A stretch of 64,000 nucleotides of DNA from Babylonia areolata (taxonomy: Eukaryota; Mollusca; Gastropoda; Neogastropoda; Buccinidae), in NCBI RefSeq assembly GCF_041734735.1, contig NC_134880.1:33056301-33120300 (forward strand). The letters run 5' to 3'. Below the pieces are notes generated by a model. The model ran no database searches and was not told where the DNA came from. It was given only the letters and a program-made list of their open reading frames with translations. Positions 45,754 to 55,612 of the stretch are shown here, in pieces (within the stretch, counting starts at the first letter, position 1; the number at the start of each line of letters is the position of its first letter). A program made the position numbers and the translations under genes.

Positions 45754-45829
45754 GCTGCCTGCATGACGAGATAACTCGTCATGGCAAGCATGTATGCTTC
45801 GCTGCCTGCATGACGAGATAACTCGTCAT
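45754..45829. repeat. Palindromic 29-bp unit, two copies
   Basis: GCTGCCTGCATGACGAG followed by ATAACTCGTCAT occurs at 45754-45782 and 45801-45829. ATGACGAG and CTCGTCAT form an inverted pair, and the spacer AAGCAT/ATGCTT is itself palindromic. It resembles the subterminal repeats of piggyBac-type elements. No TTAA or mate end was found. Confidence 0.7.
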
Positions 45830-46320
45830 CGAAATATTCTGACTTTTCCTGGTTTGCATTCACTTCCTTGACAAAAATAGTGGTAGCTTTAGCCTGGGGA
45901 ATCTCTCTAGATTCTATTCATAGCTAGAAACCCCATCTACGTCATGAAGCAGTCCTTTATTTGAACGTTTTGGTTGGGTCACTGTCCAAGTGTTTGCCTG
46001 ACTTCTCTCCTCGCTCGCTCAACAAAATGTCGGACTGACGCCGTGCTCAAGACATGCGATCGTGACAAACTAAATCAACAAAGATTTCTTTCTTTAGCTG
46101 ATGCTCAGAAAGAATTGAAGCGTAAATTCGAAGGACAAGATAGTGATGAACATTTATAGGACGATCTGATAGAAAATAAAGGGAGTAATCAAGACAGTGG
46201 CCAAGATGCGACTGTCAGTGAGTGATGCCGGCTGTACAGATGTTAGCAGACGACAGATGACCGAATTAGCAGCAGAGCGATACTCTTGGCACGCAGCCAA
46301 CGCGGTCTGATGAGAACTGA
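45830..46320. other. Unassigned; short acidic frame 45974-46159
   Basis: A frame holds RFLSLADAQKELKRKFEGQD then DSDEHL and an acidic Ser/Asp-rich run after a stop. It could be a decayed transposase N-terminus, since piggyBac transposases begin with similar acidic regions. Not supported further. Confidence 0.3.
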
Positions 46321-47010
46321 CTCAAGGGGGGACTTGGCGTGCATTTTTCTAGTATTTTTGTATCTCGACTTCTACTAAAGCTATTGCCATGAAATTTTGC
46401 ACATAGACAGCAAAGTGGATTTGGAGCTAGAATACAAAGTTTCAAATGTTCATGTTACATAGAAATAATTTTATGATTTTTTTTCTCGTTTTTGTGCTGT
46501 CGAAAACACGTACGTCTGCTCCTCCTCTACAGTTTGCAAAGTTAGGTAGTATTGAAGCTAAAATCATAATCAATACAAAGGACATGAATAGAAGAGTGCA
46601 ATAGACATAAATTAGTATGTATAAATGTACATAAATGTAAATACCATCGCCAAGACTTTGGAGAAAATTGACAAATGTAAATAATTATTTTTAACCTAAT
46701 ATAACACTAAAACTGTCCAAGATCCATACTTTCTAATGGTTGCATTGCACTCAGAAGCCATTTTTCCATCTATATGCAAAATTTCAAGGCAATAGCTGTT
46801 GTAGAAATTGTACAGTAAAGGAGGACAGTACATACGTATGGAATAAAAAGTCGTTTTGAGAAATTTGACTCCAAAGATAGAATTTAATGTGGACAAATGA
46901 AAGGAACAATTTTCAATAGTATTACTATCATTTTCCAATAACTATCAAGTATGATAGCTTGTCAAGACATTCTGTACAGTTTTTTCTATGTGGCACTGGA
47001 AATCAAACAC

Positions 47011-47230
47011 TCAGAACTGCCCAGGCCCATACACCTCCCCTTCTCTTTCTTGTCTTTCCTGGCGTTCCATGCGTCGCACCATCTCTATTTTCTTTCTCTT
47101 CTCTTTCTCCTTTTCTGATGATTTTCTGCTGGATTTCACCACCCTGGCAGTGTCCTCTTTCAAAACAAAGTCACCCAGAGTGCTTCCTCCCACAAGCTCC
47201 AGTTCCAGCATCACATCCAGCAGGGCCGAG
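47011..47230 (-). pseudogene. C-terminal coding piece of the TIR element
   Basis: Open frame MLELELVGGSTLGDFVLKED, then a basic helix rich in Lys/Arg/Glu (KSSEKEKEKRKKIEMVRRM), ending GEVYGPGQF and a stop. A charged helix before a short glycine-bearing end is what I recall from C-termini of some uncharacterised mollusc and cnidarian transposase-like proteins. That link is from memory only. Confidence 0.5.
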
Positions 47231-47339
47231 GACCCTTTGTTGACCTCCCTCAGTCACCCTCAGGCTCTGAAACACATGATACATTACACTTTTTTTTGCA
47301 CAGCTTCATACATTTGTAACATATACACACATCTGTACA

Positions 47340-47344
47340 AGCAG

Positions 47345-47400
<56 letters not shown>

Positions 47401-47700
47401 AACAAACACATAACCTGAAACACACACATGGAATATACACATCTCATACACATACACAATGAACAAACCCATAACCTGAAACATATTCAAACACACAGAA
47501 TAATCACACACACAAACACACTATGAATAAACACATAACCTGAAACACACACTAATACACTGAACACACTCACAGCCACACACACACACACACACACTGA
47601 ATAAACACAACCTGGAACACACACACATTGATTGAATAAACACATAACCTCTCACACACACCCCACGACACACACACAGCCCCCCACCCACCCCCTCACA
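47340..47700. repeat. CA-rich microsatellite with ATAACCTGAAAC units
   Basis: CA tracts alternate with a repeated word AAACACATAACCTGAAAC (47404, 47463, 47527 and others). It replaces the middle of the TIR element. Confidence 0.85.
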
Positions 47701-47789
47701 CCACAATCTAATTCAATCTCTCTCCTCTCACACTTCACAAGGACCAGGAAGAAGTATGAATGATAAAGAAAACGAAAAATAAACAATGA

Positions 47790-48192
47790 AATCAACGATC
47801 GACTTGCCTGTTCTTTGCATTCTGGACACAATGCACCACTGGAAGCGATGAGAGACTGAAGGCAGCTCAGGTTCATGATGATGTTGAGATCGTCACTTCT
47901 CACTTCTTCTACAGCTTCCTCTTCCAGTCTTTGTTTTTTGCTGGGTCCAGACTCATCTTCTTCTTCACTAGAATCAGACACTGCCTTCTTTTTTGAGAAA
48001 AAGTCCTTTTTTTTTCTTTGAAGTAGAGGACGGGTATTCCATAGCAGACGACGTTGATGGAGTCGGCTCACAGGTTGTCGATTCGACCTCAGTTTGCTGT
48101 GATTAGCGGCTGGCTTTTCCACATTTCCCTTTTCTCTTCTTTGTACCAAACTTATGGAGTACTCTAAACTTCGTTCCAAACTTTCTTGGCAT
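47790..48192 (-). pseudogene. N-terminal coding piece of the TIR element
   Basis: ATG at 48192 gives MPRKFGTKFRVLHKFGTKKR, a basic start. After a frame change near 48120 it continues as SDSSEEEDESGPSKKQRLEE, an acidic Ser-rich linker with a nuclear-signal-like KKQR. Then LNIIMNLSCLQSLI and CPECKEQ (one C-X2-C pair) up to a GT-like end near 47805. It may be the first exon of a transposase. Confidence 0.5.
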
Positions 48193-48727
48193 TGTAAAAA
48201 AGCAAAACTGTGCCTAAAACTGACAAAATGAATGTCCTAGTTCGCTCACTTCGAAACAGACGCTATGAACGAAGATGGCCGCTGACTGGAGTTTCGGCCA
48301 ATCAGAATCATGGATTTACCCTCGTGACAGCTTAGGCCCAATCAACGGTTTATACACTGTTGTTGGGTGAGCCATTTCGTGCTTCGCGGAGCTCTCGCAC
48401 TGAGGTTGTTTGCATATGAAATTAGGTTGACCGGAAAGAGCGTATGTTTAGCTTTCAAACGAGCGGTCACACACCTCAATTGGTAAAACGAAAGTGGTGG
48501 TTGCTAGGGTCTGAAGATAGCGATTTTGATGATTCGACTTCGATTTCCGATAAATATTTGAGGCCACCTACATTAAAAAAAGTACAATTACACACACTTT
48601 TATGCAAAATTAAAGCAAAAGACACCCAAAAAGTGTTTGTAGATATATTATTCTTTCAAAATTTACAATAACCCCAAAACACATTTTCTAGTGATTTTTC
48701 ATCAAAAATGCACGCCAAGTCCCCCCT

Positions 48728-48965
48728 CAAGTGACCGTGTGAGAGGGGTGAGAAGGAGGGGGGTGGAGACTGAGGGGGCGTGGCCTCACATCCATCTTAT
48801 CACTTGGAGAAGTCACAATGTATTGTGTATCTATCTCTTAAAAATATATATATATATATATTGTGGTTGTTCTAGTATGATTTTGTGTTTGCAGATATCC
48901 ATTTGTCCAGAAAATATGATGTTTTTGTACAAATTACCTGACTAATGTTTGTAATGAACAAGTTG
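48728..48965. other. Flank with G-rich block and (TA)n at 48843-48860
   Basis: No coding feature recognised. Confidence 0.4.
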
Positions 48966-48969
48966 AAAA

Positions 48970-50003
48970 TAACAATAATAATAATAATGGATACTTATAT
49001 AGCACACTATCCAGAAATCTGCTCTAGGTGCTTTACAAAAACGCTTTTGATAACATAAAACATTATATCTATGTTACATACACACACCAAAATGTGACCA
49101 CACACACACACACGCACGCACGCACGCACGCACGCGCACACACACACGCACGCACGCACACACACACACACACTGCATACATACATTTTAACATACATGT
49201 GTATCTAACAGCTACCCTAACAAATACGCACACATAGGCAGGCACAAACTTACATAAACACACGCACACACAATACACATTCATATACATGCATGTAGTT
49301 GTGGACCTGCCACAATTGAACTTATTGCTGAGGGAAAAGGTGAGTTTTGAGACGAGATTTAAAAGATGCGAGGGAATCAGAATGACGGAGGTTATCAGGG
49401 AGCTTGTTCCACGTCTTTGGCGATTGAAAAGAAAACGATCTGTGTCCATAGGTCTTACTTCTGACGTGAGGTATCCTGAGAAGTCGAGTATCAGAGGAAG
49501 AACGGAGCTGGCGAGACGGGGTATAGATATGGATGAGTTCAGAAAGATACTTGGGGCCAGATCCGTTGACTGCAGAAAAGGTCAGAGTGGATAGCTTATA
49601 GTCTATTCGATCAGAAACAGGCAACCAGTGGAGAGACTGAAGGAGAGGAGAAACATGGTCAAATTTAGAAGCTCTGCAAATGAGTGGCAGCGTTATTCTG
49701 AATTCGTTGGAGTCTGTCTAACAGGTATTTGGGAAGGCCGGCCAAAAGAGAGTTGCAGTAATCCAATCTTGAGAGAACCAGAGAGCATACAAGTGTCTTG
49801 GTTGCATCGGTTGAGAGATAGTGGCGGATAGAGCTGATTCTACGCAGTTCCAAATAGGCAACTTTACAGATATTCGAAATGTGCTGTTGGAAGGAAAGAG
49901 ACTGGTCCAGGATTACACCAAGACTGCGAACAGAGGGAGAAAGTGAAACAGGTGTGCTATTGATCAGAACAGAATCAGGAAATGTGACAAAAAACAAAAC
50001 ACT
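48970..50003 (-). mobile_element. L2-like LINE, 3' part (L2-B)
   Basis: The minus strand gives VRSLGVILDQSLSFQQHI, VCSLVLSRLDYCNSLLAGLP, RLQRIQNNAA, then after one frame change HWLPVSDRIDYKL, RSKTYGHRSFSFQSPKTWNK and LASFKSRLKTHLF. This is the standard end of L2 ORF2. The 3' end reads AAAGCACCTAGAGCAG...TATAAGTATCC and a (TTA)n tail at 48972-48990. 5'-truncated. Confidence 0.88.
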
Positions 50004-50223
50004 GATTTCAAAACAACGGCATGTCACTAAAAATATATAAAATGGGAAAACAGCATGTGTTTTGTGTTCTTTATTCATTTACCTTTCAGAAAATATATAC
50101 TTTTATGGGTCTTTCTCCAATAACAAAGAGCACAGAATTTTTGGAAAATTTATACCCGTTTTTTGTGAAAAAACCCTGGCAAATAGATTTAACTTAAATC
50201 TTATTTTCCTGGCAGCGAAAGGG

Positions 50224-50703
50224 TTAAAACAATATTTCACCTCTGGGATGGGCACAAAAAAATTAAAAAAGAAGCCAAATTATATGCAAACTGAATTTAC
50301 TGTTACAGAGCAGTCATTTTTATCAGGAACTTCTTTTGCTAAGCATGGAAGTTATATTTATTTTGCATGTCTTTGGTGCAGATAGTAAAAAAGGGAAATT
50401 AATCTGTAATTAATGCTAGGGGGCTTAATTTGCTTTAAACTGATCTTTCTCATCTTAAACATAACATTTTGAAATTATACTCAATACGTAAAAAGCTTGT
50501 GTGTTTTACTCTCAGGGTACAGGGCTTTCACTATGTTCATTCGCCTAAGTAGTCTTTTTCGGAAAATACTAAAATGAATACAATAGTGGACTTTATAGAT
50601 CTATTGGCTGAGCCCTGAAGGTCATGGGCAAAAATCATTTGCGTACACATATTTATACATATTCAAAGCGCTTGCTCATACTCTTCGTGAACGATCCCAT
50701 TTT
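50224..50703 (+). repeat. R1 repeat, 3' part, copy b
   Basis: Matches 54950-55612: TTTCACCTCTGGGATGGGCA, ATTATATGCAAACTG, GGGAAATTAATCTGTAATTA, GGGCTTTCACTATGTTC and ATTGGCTGAGCCCTGAAGGT, ending near CCATTTTG. It lacks the tandem duplication seen in copy c. Confidence 0.85.
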
Positions 50704-50727
50704 GTGTGTGTGTGTGTGTGTGTGTGT

Positions 50728-51155
50728 TTTGGAGCTCATGTACGTTTATATGTATTTGACTGTGCTTTCATATCTGTGAAACTGCATGTTTGGTGCATAT
50801 CTGTTATGCATGTGTGGGTGTATGTGTGAATGTGTGTCTTCATGTTTTACATTTATTTGCTTATTTATCATCATTGTTGTCTTATTTATTCATTTATTAT
50901 TATTATTTTTTTTATTATTATTATCATTACTACTACCTTTTTTTTATATCATAATTATTATTTATTTATTTATTTATGTAAGCTTATCTATTATTTATTC
51001 ACCTTTTTTTTCTTTTTCTTTTTTTTTTTTCTCAAGGCCTGACTAAGCGCGTTGGGTTACGCTGCTGGTCAGGCATCTGCTTGGCAGATGTGGTGTAGCG
51101 TATATGGATTTGTCCGAACGCAGTGACGCCTCCTTGAGCTACTGAGACTGAAACT
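50728..51155 (+). mobile_element. LINE2 copy 3, only the 3' end
   Basis: Starts GGAGCTCATGTACGTTTATA and continues through the ATTT-rich part to the terminal module (51031-51155). It is collinear with 5645-6101, which supports the module being the normal LINE2 end. Severely 5'-truncated. Confidence 0.88.
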
Positions 51156-51202
51156 AATGTGTTGTTCGGCACATTCTCCATATGTATATCTTCTTTTTGT
51201 TT

Positions 51203-51439
51203 TTAAGAACAATCCAGGCTGATACACAGGTAAGTCAGTACATACCCTATGAATTTGTCGCCAACAGTCACTGCGTTGTATTGTGCGACAGTGGTTGGTT
51301 TCTTCACAAATGCACTGTTGGTTGGTGTTTCTTTCCAGTGAAGTAGTACCACATCCTTTGTTTTCATTGTTTTCTTTTTCCTCTCACCGGTTCTGTTCCT
51401 GTTTGAGTATAGGCTTGATAAGCCTCTGGAACTGGTCAT
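51203..51439 (-). CDS. Orphan open frame, possible exon
   Basis: 78 codons from ATG 51439: MTSSRGLSSLYSNRNRTGER, basic KKKTMKTKDVVLLHW, then KKPTTVAQYNAVTVGDKFIG. Composition looks like real coding. GTATGT follows KFIG at about 51250, which could be a splice donor. No family recognised and no partner exon found. Confidence 0.3.
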   Translation of the reverse strand: MTSSRGLSSLYSNRNRTGERKKKTMKTKDVVLLHWKETPTNSAFVKKPTTVAQYNAVTVGDKFIGYVLTYLCISLDCS

Positions 51440-51769
51440 TTTAAAACTTTTTTTTTAGCACTTTAAAGTTTGCTGACTGTCATCATCGCCATCTTGATGA
51501 TGTCTTGCGCGCGTGTGTGCGTGTGTGTGTGTGTGTGTACTTTTATTTAATTAACTTACTTATTTTAACTAACACAAGGGGGCAGGATATGGTAATGGGG
51601 GTAGTGTTTGGGGTCTTTGTTTTAATATGAATGAATGATGGGGTTGTTGTTTTTTTTTACTACGCTGTCTCTTTAGTGATCTATAGTGCCGCTGCTCTGT
51701 GATTTAATAATGTTAGCCTGATGATATTTAATTTGTGATTTTTTAAATGAACTGTGCATCTTACTGCAT

Positions 51770-51957
51770 ACTCTATCTCTCTCTCTCTCTCTCTGTCTGT
51801 CTGTCTGTACGTGTAGTTTGCTTGTCGCGTGTTGCATTTTGGTGTGTATACGTAATATTGATGTAATGTGTTGTGTAAAAAAAGTGTTTTGTAAAGCGCC
51901 CAGGGCAGATTTATGGATAGTGTGCTATATAAGTATCCATTATTATTATTACTATTA
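51770..51957 (+). mobile_element. L2-like LINE 3' end (L2-C)
   Basis: TGTAAAGCGCCCAGGGCAG, GTGTGCTATATAAGTATCC and a (ATT)n tail match the L2-B 3' end in the opposite orientation. A TC/TGTC tract precedes it. Confidence 0.75.
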
Positions 51958-52317
51958 TTGAATGGGAGCAGAGAGTACAGGAACCCGTCTTTCAGCGATG
52001 TGTACCACCTACACTCGGGAGTGTCTATCAGTCATGCTCCTCATTTTATGTGCTACCGACAGGTTTTCACCAAGATCAGTTATAAAGGCAGGACGTCGTA
52101 ACAGCTTTCATCTTGGTCAAGCCTTCCTTCGACACTAACCTTCTGTGTGCACTGGAGCAGAGTGGTGGTTTTTTTGTCTTCACTGTTTGGGCTCAAGGTA
52201 TCTGTGATTGATGCTCAGTCGTCGGAATGGATCTCAAAGTGATCGGTAATCTTTCTCTCTCGATCCTCCACGATAACTCTGTCTCTGTCTCTGATGCACG
52301 CAAAAATTATTATCATT
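51958..52317. other. No recognised feature
   Basis: Single-copy-looking DNA. Part of it is in frame with RTE-E by chance only. Confidence 0.4.
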
Positions 52318-52446
52318 TTTTACTCACTTGTGTAAACAAAGTGAGTCTATGTTTTAACCCGGTGTTCAGTTGTGTGTGTGTGTGTGTGTGTGCGTCCGTG
52401 GTAAACTTTAACATTGACATTTTCTCTGCAAATACTTTGTCAGTTG
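52318..52446 (+). repeat. R1 repeat copy c, left of RTE-E
   Basis: Starts with arms ACTCACTT and AAGTGAGT around GTGTAAACA, a small hairpin, then (TG)n, then AACTTTAACATTGACATTTT. It ends in the RTE-E target word ACTTTGTCAGTTG (52434-52446). Confidence 0.85.
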
Positions 52447-54880
52447 TTCCTAGGAAGAAATTCCAGGTCGGCAACTTTCAGTCAGCTGAAGTGAAAGCTG
52501 AATTCCAGGCGAAGCTTCAGGACAAACTTGAAGACCCCAGTTGCCCCACAGACCCCTCTCCAGAAGCACTATGGGCACAGCTGAAATCAGCCATCCTGCA
52601 GTCCTCTGAAGAAGTCCTAGGGTTCTCGTCGAAAAAGAACAAGGACTGGTTTGACGAAAACAACCAGGAGATCCAAGAATTGCTGGCGAAGAAGAGATCA
52701 GCCCACCAGGCTCACCTTGCACAACCGTCTTGTCCGGTGAAGAAAGCAACCTTCCGGCTCATATGCAGCAACCTCCAGTGGAAGCTTCGTGTGATTCAAA
52801 ATGGGTGGTGGACCAACCTGGCAGAGAGGGCTCAGCTTTGTGCAGACACTGGTGACTACCGGGGCTTATACGAAGCCTTGAAGGTGGTGTACGGTCCCTC
52901 ATACCAGGTCCAGAGTCCTTTGCGCAGCGCAGACGGCCAGGCGCTCTTCACAGACAAGACGTCGATCCTGAACAGGTGGTCGGAACATTTCCAGGCCCTC
53001 TTCAGCGCCAACCGCACGGTTCAAGACTCGGCAATTCTCCGCATCCCACAACAGCCAGTGAAATTACAACTGGACGAGCTACCAACCCTAGAAGAGACTG
53101 TCAAGGCCATTGAACAGCTGAAATGTGGCAAGGCAGCAGGGGTTGACGGAATTCCGCCGGAGGCGTGGAAGAATGGAGGCCCAGCACTACACTCCAAACT
53201 CCACAACCTCTTTGTCTGCTGCTGGGAGCAAGGCAAACTACCACAGGACCTCCGTGACGCAGTCATCATCACCCTGTATAAAAACAAGGGAGAAAAGTCG
53301 GACTGCTCCAACTACAGGGGGATAACTCTGCTCTCCATCGCAGGCAAGATCCTCGCCAGAGTCCTCCTAAATCGGTTGGTGCCTACTATCGCCGAAGAAC
53401 ATCTCCCAGAGAGTCAGTGTGGCTTTAGAGCCAACAGAGGCACCACTGACATGGTCTTCGTTCTCAGACAGCTACAAGAAAAATGTCGGGAACAGAACAA
53501 AGGACTGTATGCGACATTCGTCGATCTCACGAAAGCTTTCGACACCGTGAGCAGTAAAGGTCTGTGGGAGATCATGAAACGTCTAGGATGCCCCCCAAAA
53601 TTCCTCAGCATGGTCATCCAACTACATGAGGAACAGCGTGGACAGGTCAGACACAGCAACGACCTTTCGGAGCCCTTCCCAATTGGAAATGGAGTGAAAC
53701 AAGGTTGTGTCCTCGCGCCGACCCTCTTCACGATCTTCTTCAGCATGATGCTCCAACAGGCCACTGAAGATCTTGGCGACGACGACGGTATCTTCATCAG
53801 ATACCGCACTGATGGCAGCCTATTCAACCTGAGGCGGCTACAGGCCCACACCAAGACACTGGAGCAACTCATCAGAGAGCTTCTGTTTGCCGACGATGCT
53901 GCCCTCGTCGCCCATACAGAAGCGGCCCTGCAGCGTATAACGTCCTGCTTCGCAGAGGCTGCGCAGCTCTTCGGCCTAGAAGTCAGTCTGAAAAAGACGG
54001 AAGTTCTCCACCAGCCTGCCCCACAGGAAGAATTCCACGCTCCTCACATCAACATCGGTGAGACAGAGCTGAAGTCGGTCCACCAGTTCAGCTACCTAGG
54101 CTGCACCATCTCGTCTGACGCCAAGATCGACAAGGAGATCGACAACAGACTTGCAAAGGCAAACAGCGCATTCGGCAGGCTGTACAAGAGAGTGTGGAAC
54201 AACAAACACCTGAAGAAAGACACATAGATCAGCGTGTACAGAGCTGTTGTACTGCCCACCCTGTTGTATGGTTCCGAAACCTGGGTCACCTACCGGCACC
54301 ACATACGACTGCTTGATCGCTTCCACCAGCGCTGCCTTCGCACCATCCTCAGCATCCACTGGAGTGACTACATCACAAATGTCGAGGTCCTGGAGCAGGC
54401 AAAGACTATCAGCATCGAGGCAGTGCTGCTAAAGACCCAGCTACGTTGGGCAGGGCACGTGTCCAGGATGGAGGACCACCGCCTGCCCAAGATCGCGCTG
54501 TATGGCGAACTGTCCACTGGCCACCGTGACAGAGGAGCACCCAAGAAGAGATACAAAGACTCCTTGAAGAAAGCTCTCGGTGCCTGTCACATTGACCATC
54601 GCCAGTGGTCCGCAGTAGCCGCTGATCGAGAGACCTGGCGACGCACCATCCACCAAGCTGTCTCCTCCTTCGAAAACAACCGCAGGGCCAGCCTTGAGGA
54701 CAAACGCAGAAGGAGGAAGAACCACGACGCTGCAGCCGCGAACCCAGACCAGACTTTCCCTTGCAACCGCTGCGGCCGACTCTGCTTTTCCCGCATTGGC
54801 CTTGTCAGCCATGAACGTGCCTGCATCAGACGTGGACAACGCCCTTCCTAGATCTTCGTCAGCGAAGCCAGGCCATGATG
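52447..54880 (+). mobile_element. RTE-E, 5'-truncated RTE-type LINE with target duplication
   Basis: Inserted into R1. Target word ACTTTGTCAGTTG at 52434-52446 and 54881-54893 (13 bp). It begins at codons VPRKKFQVGNF in the linker before RT and ends GCCATGATG. The endonuclease is missing by 5' truncation. It is a different subfamily from RTE-C/D. A single internal stop suggests it is fairly young. Confidence 0.93.
52449..54851 (+). pseudogene. RTE-E reverse transcriptase, one nonsense codon
   Basis: Linker NKDWFDENNQEIQELLAKKR, then RT: GKAAGVDGIPPEAW, AVIITLYKNKGEKSD, NYRGITLLSIAGKILARV, QCGFRANRGTTDMVF, TFVDLTKAFDTV (Asp), NGVKQGCVLAPTLFTIFF and LLFADDAALVA (ADD). Thumb and C-terminus: VVLPTLLYGSETWVTY and RWAGHVSRMEDHRLPK. 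The end holds CNRCGRLCFSRIGLVSHERA, a C-X2-C...H motif. TAG at 54225 interrupts KKDT-ISVYRAV in an otherwise open frame of about 800 codons. The frame opened at 52227 upstream is only R1 read-in. Confidence 0.92.
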
Positions 54881-54893
54881 ACTTTGTCAGTTG

Positions 54894-55612
54894 ACACCAA
54901 ATTAGGCATAAAAATAGGAAAAATTCAGTTTTTTCCAATCATCTTGTTTAAAATAATATTGCACCTCTGGGATGGGCACCAAAATAAAAAAAATAATAAT
55001 AAAAGAAGCCAAATTATATGCAAACTGCATTTACTGTTATATTTATATATTTTTTTATTCTCTAAACTTGGCACTTTGATCTGATATTCTGACACAACTC
55101 TGACACAACAACAAGAGCAGTCATTACATTTACTGTTATATTTACTTTTTTTTATTCTCTAAACTTGGCACTTTGATCTGATATTCTGACACATCAACAA
55201 GAGCAGTCATTATTATCATTTTTTGTTCAAACAGGAACTTCTTTTGCTGAGCATGAAAGTTTTATTTATTTTGCAAACGTTTGGTGCAGATAGTAAAAAA
55301 AGGGAAATTAATCTGTAATTAATGCTAGGGGACTAAATTTGCTTTAAACTGATCTTTCTCATCTTAAACATTACATTTTGAAATTATACTCAATACATAA
55401 AAAGCTTGTGTGTTTTACTCTCAGTGTACAGGGCTTTCACTATGTTCGTTCGCCCAAGTGGTCTTTTTCGGAAAATATTAAAATCAATACAACGAGTGGA
55501 CTTTATAGATCTATTGGCTGAGCCCTGAAGGTCATCATCTGCGTACACATATTAATACACATTCAAAGTGCGTGCTCATATTCTTCGTGAACGCGAACGA
55601 CGCCATTTTGTT
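54894..55612 (+). repeat. R1 repeat copy c, right of RTE-E
   Basis: Continues GACACCAAATTAGGCATAAA and runs to CCATTTTG near 55612, collinear with copy b. A tandem duplication of about 90-100 bp (TTTACTGTTATATTTA to CAACAAGAGCAGTCATTA) lies at 55029-55212. Confidence 0.85.

Larger units (their letters stand above)
46325..48727 (-). mobile_element. TIR DNA transposon, internally deleted
   Basis: Perfect 24-bp inverted ends at 46325-46348 and 48704-48727, starting AGGGGGGACTTGGCGTGC. No convincing target duplication was found (flanks CTCA and CAAG). Inside on the minus strand is a protein N-terminus at the 48.2-kb end and a C-terminus at the 47.0-kb end, with CA-rich microsatellite between them. 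This looks like an internal-deletion derivative of an autonomous element. Superfamily unknown. A Mutator-like affinity is possible. Confidence 0.7.

Noticed and set aside
50062-50385. 107-codon plus-strand frame
   Set aside because: It is the R1 repeat read in one frame. Copy c has stops and indels there.
52227-52446. N-terminal extension of the RTE-E frame
   Set aside because: It is R1 and flanking DNA in frame by chance. The insertion boundary at 52447 is fixed by the duplication.
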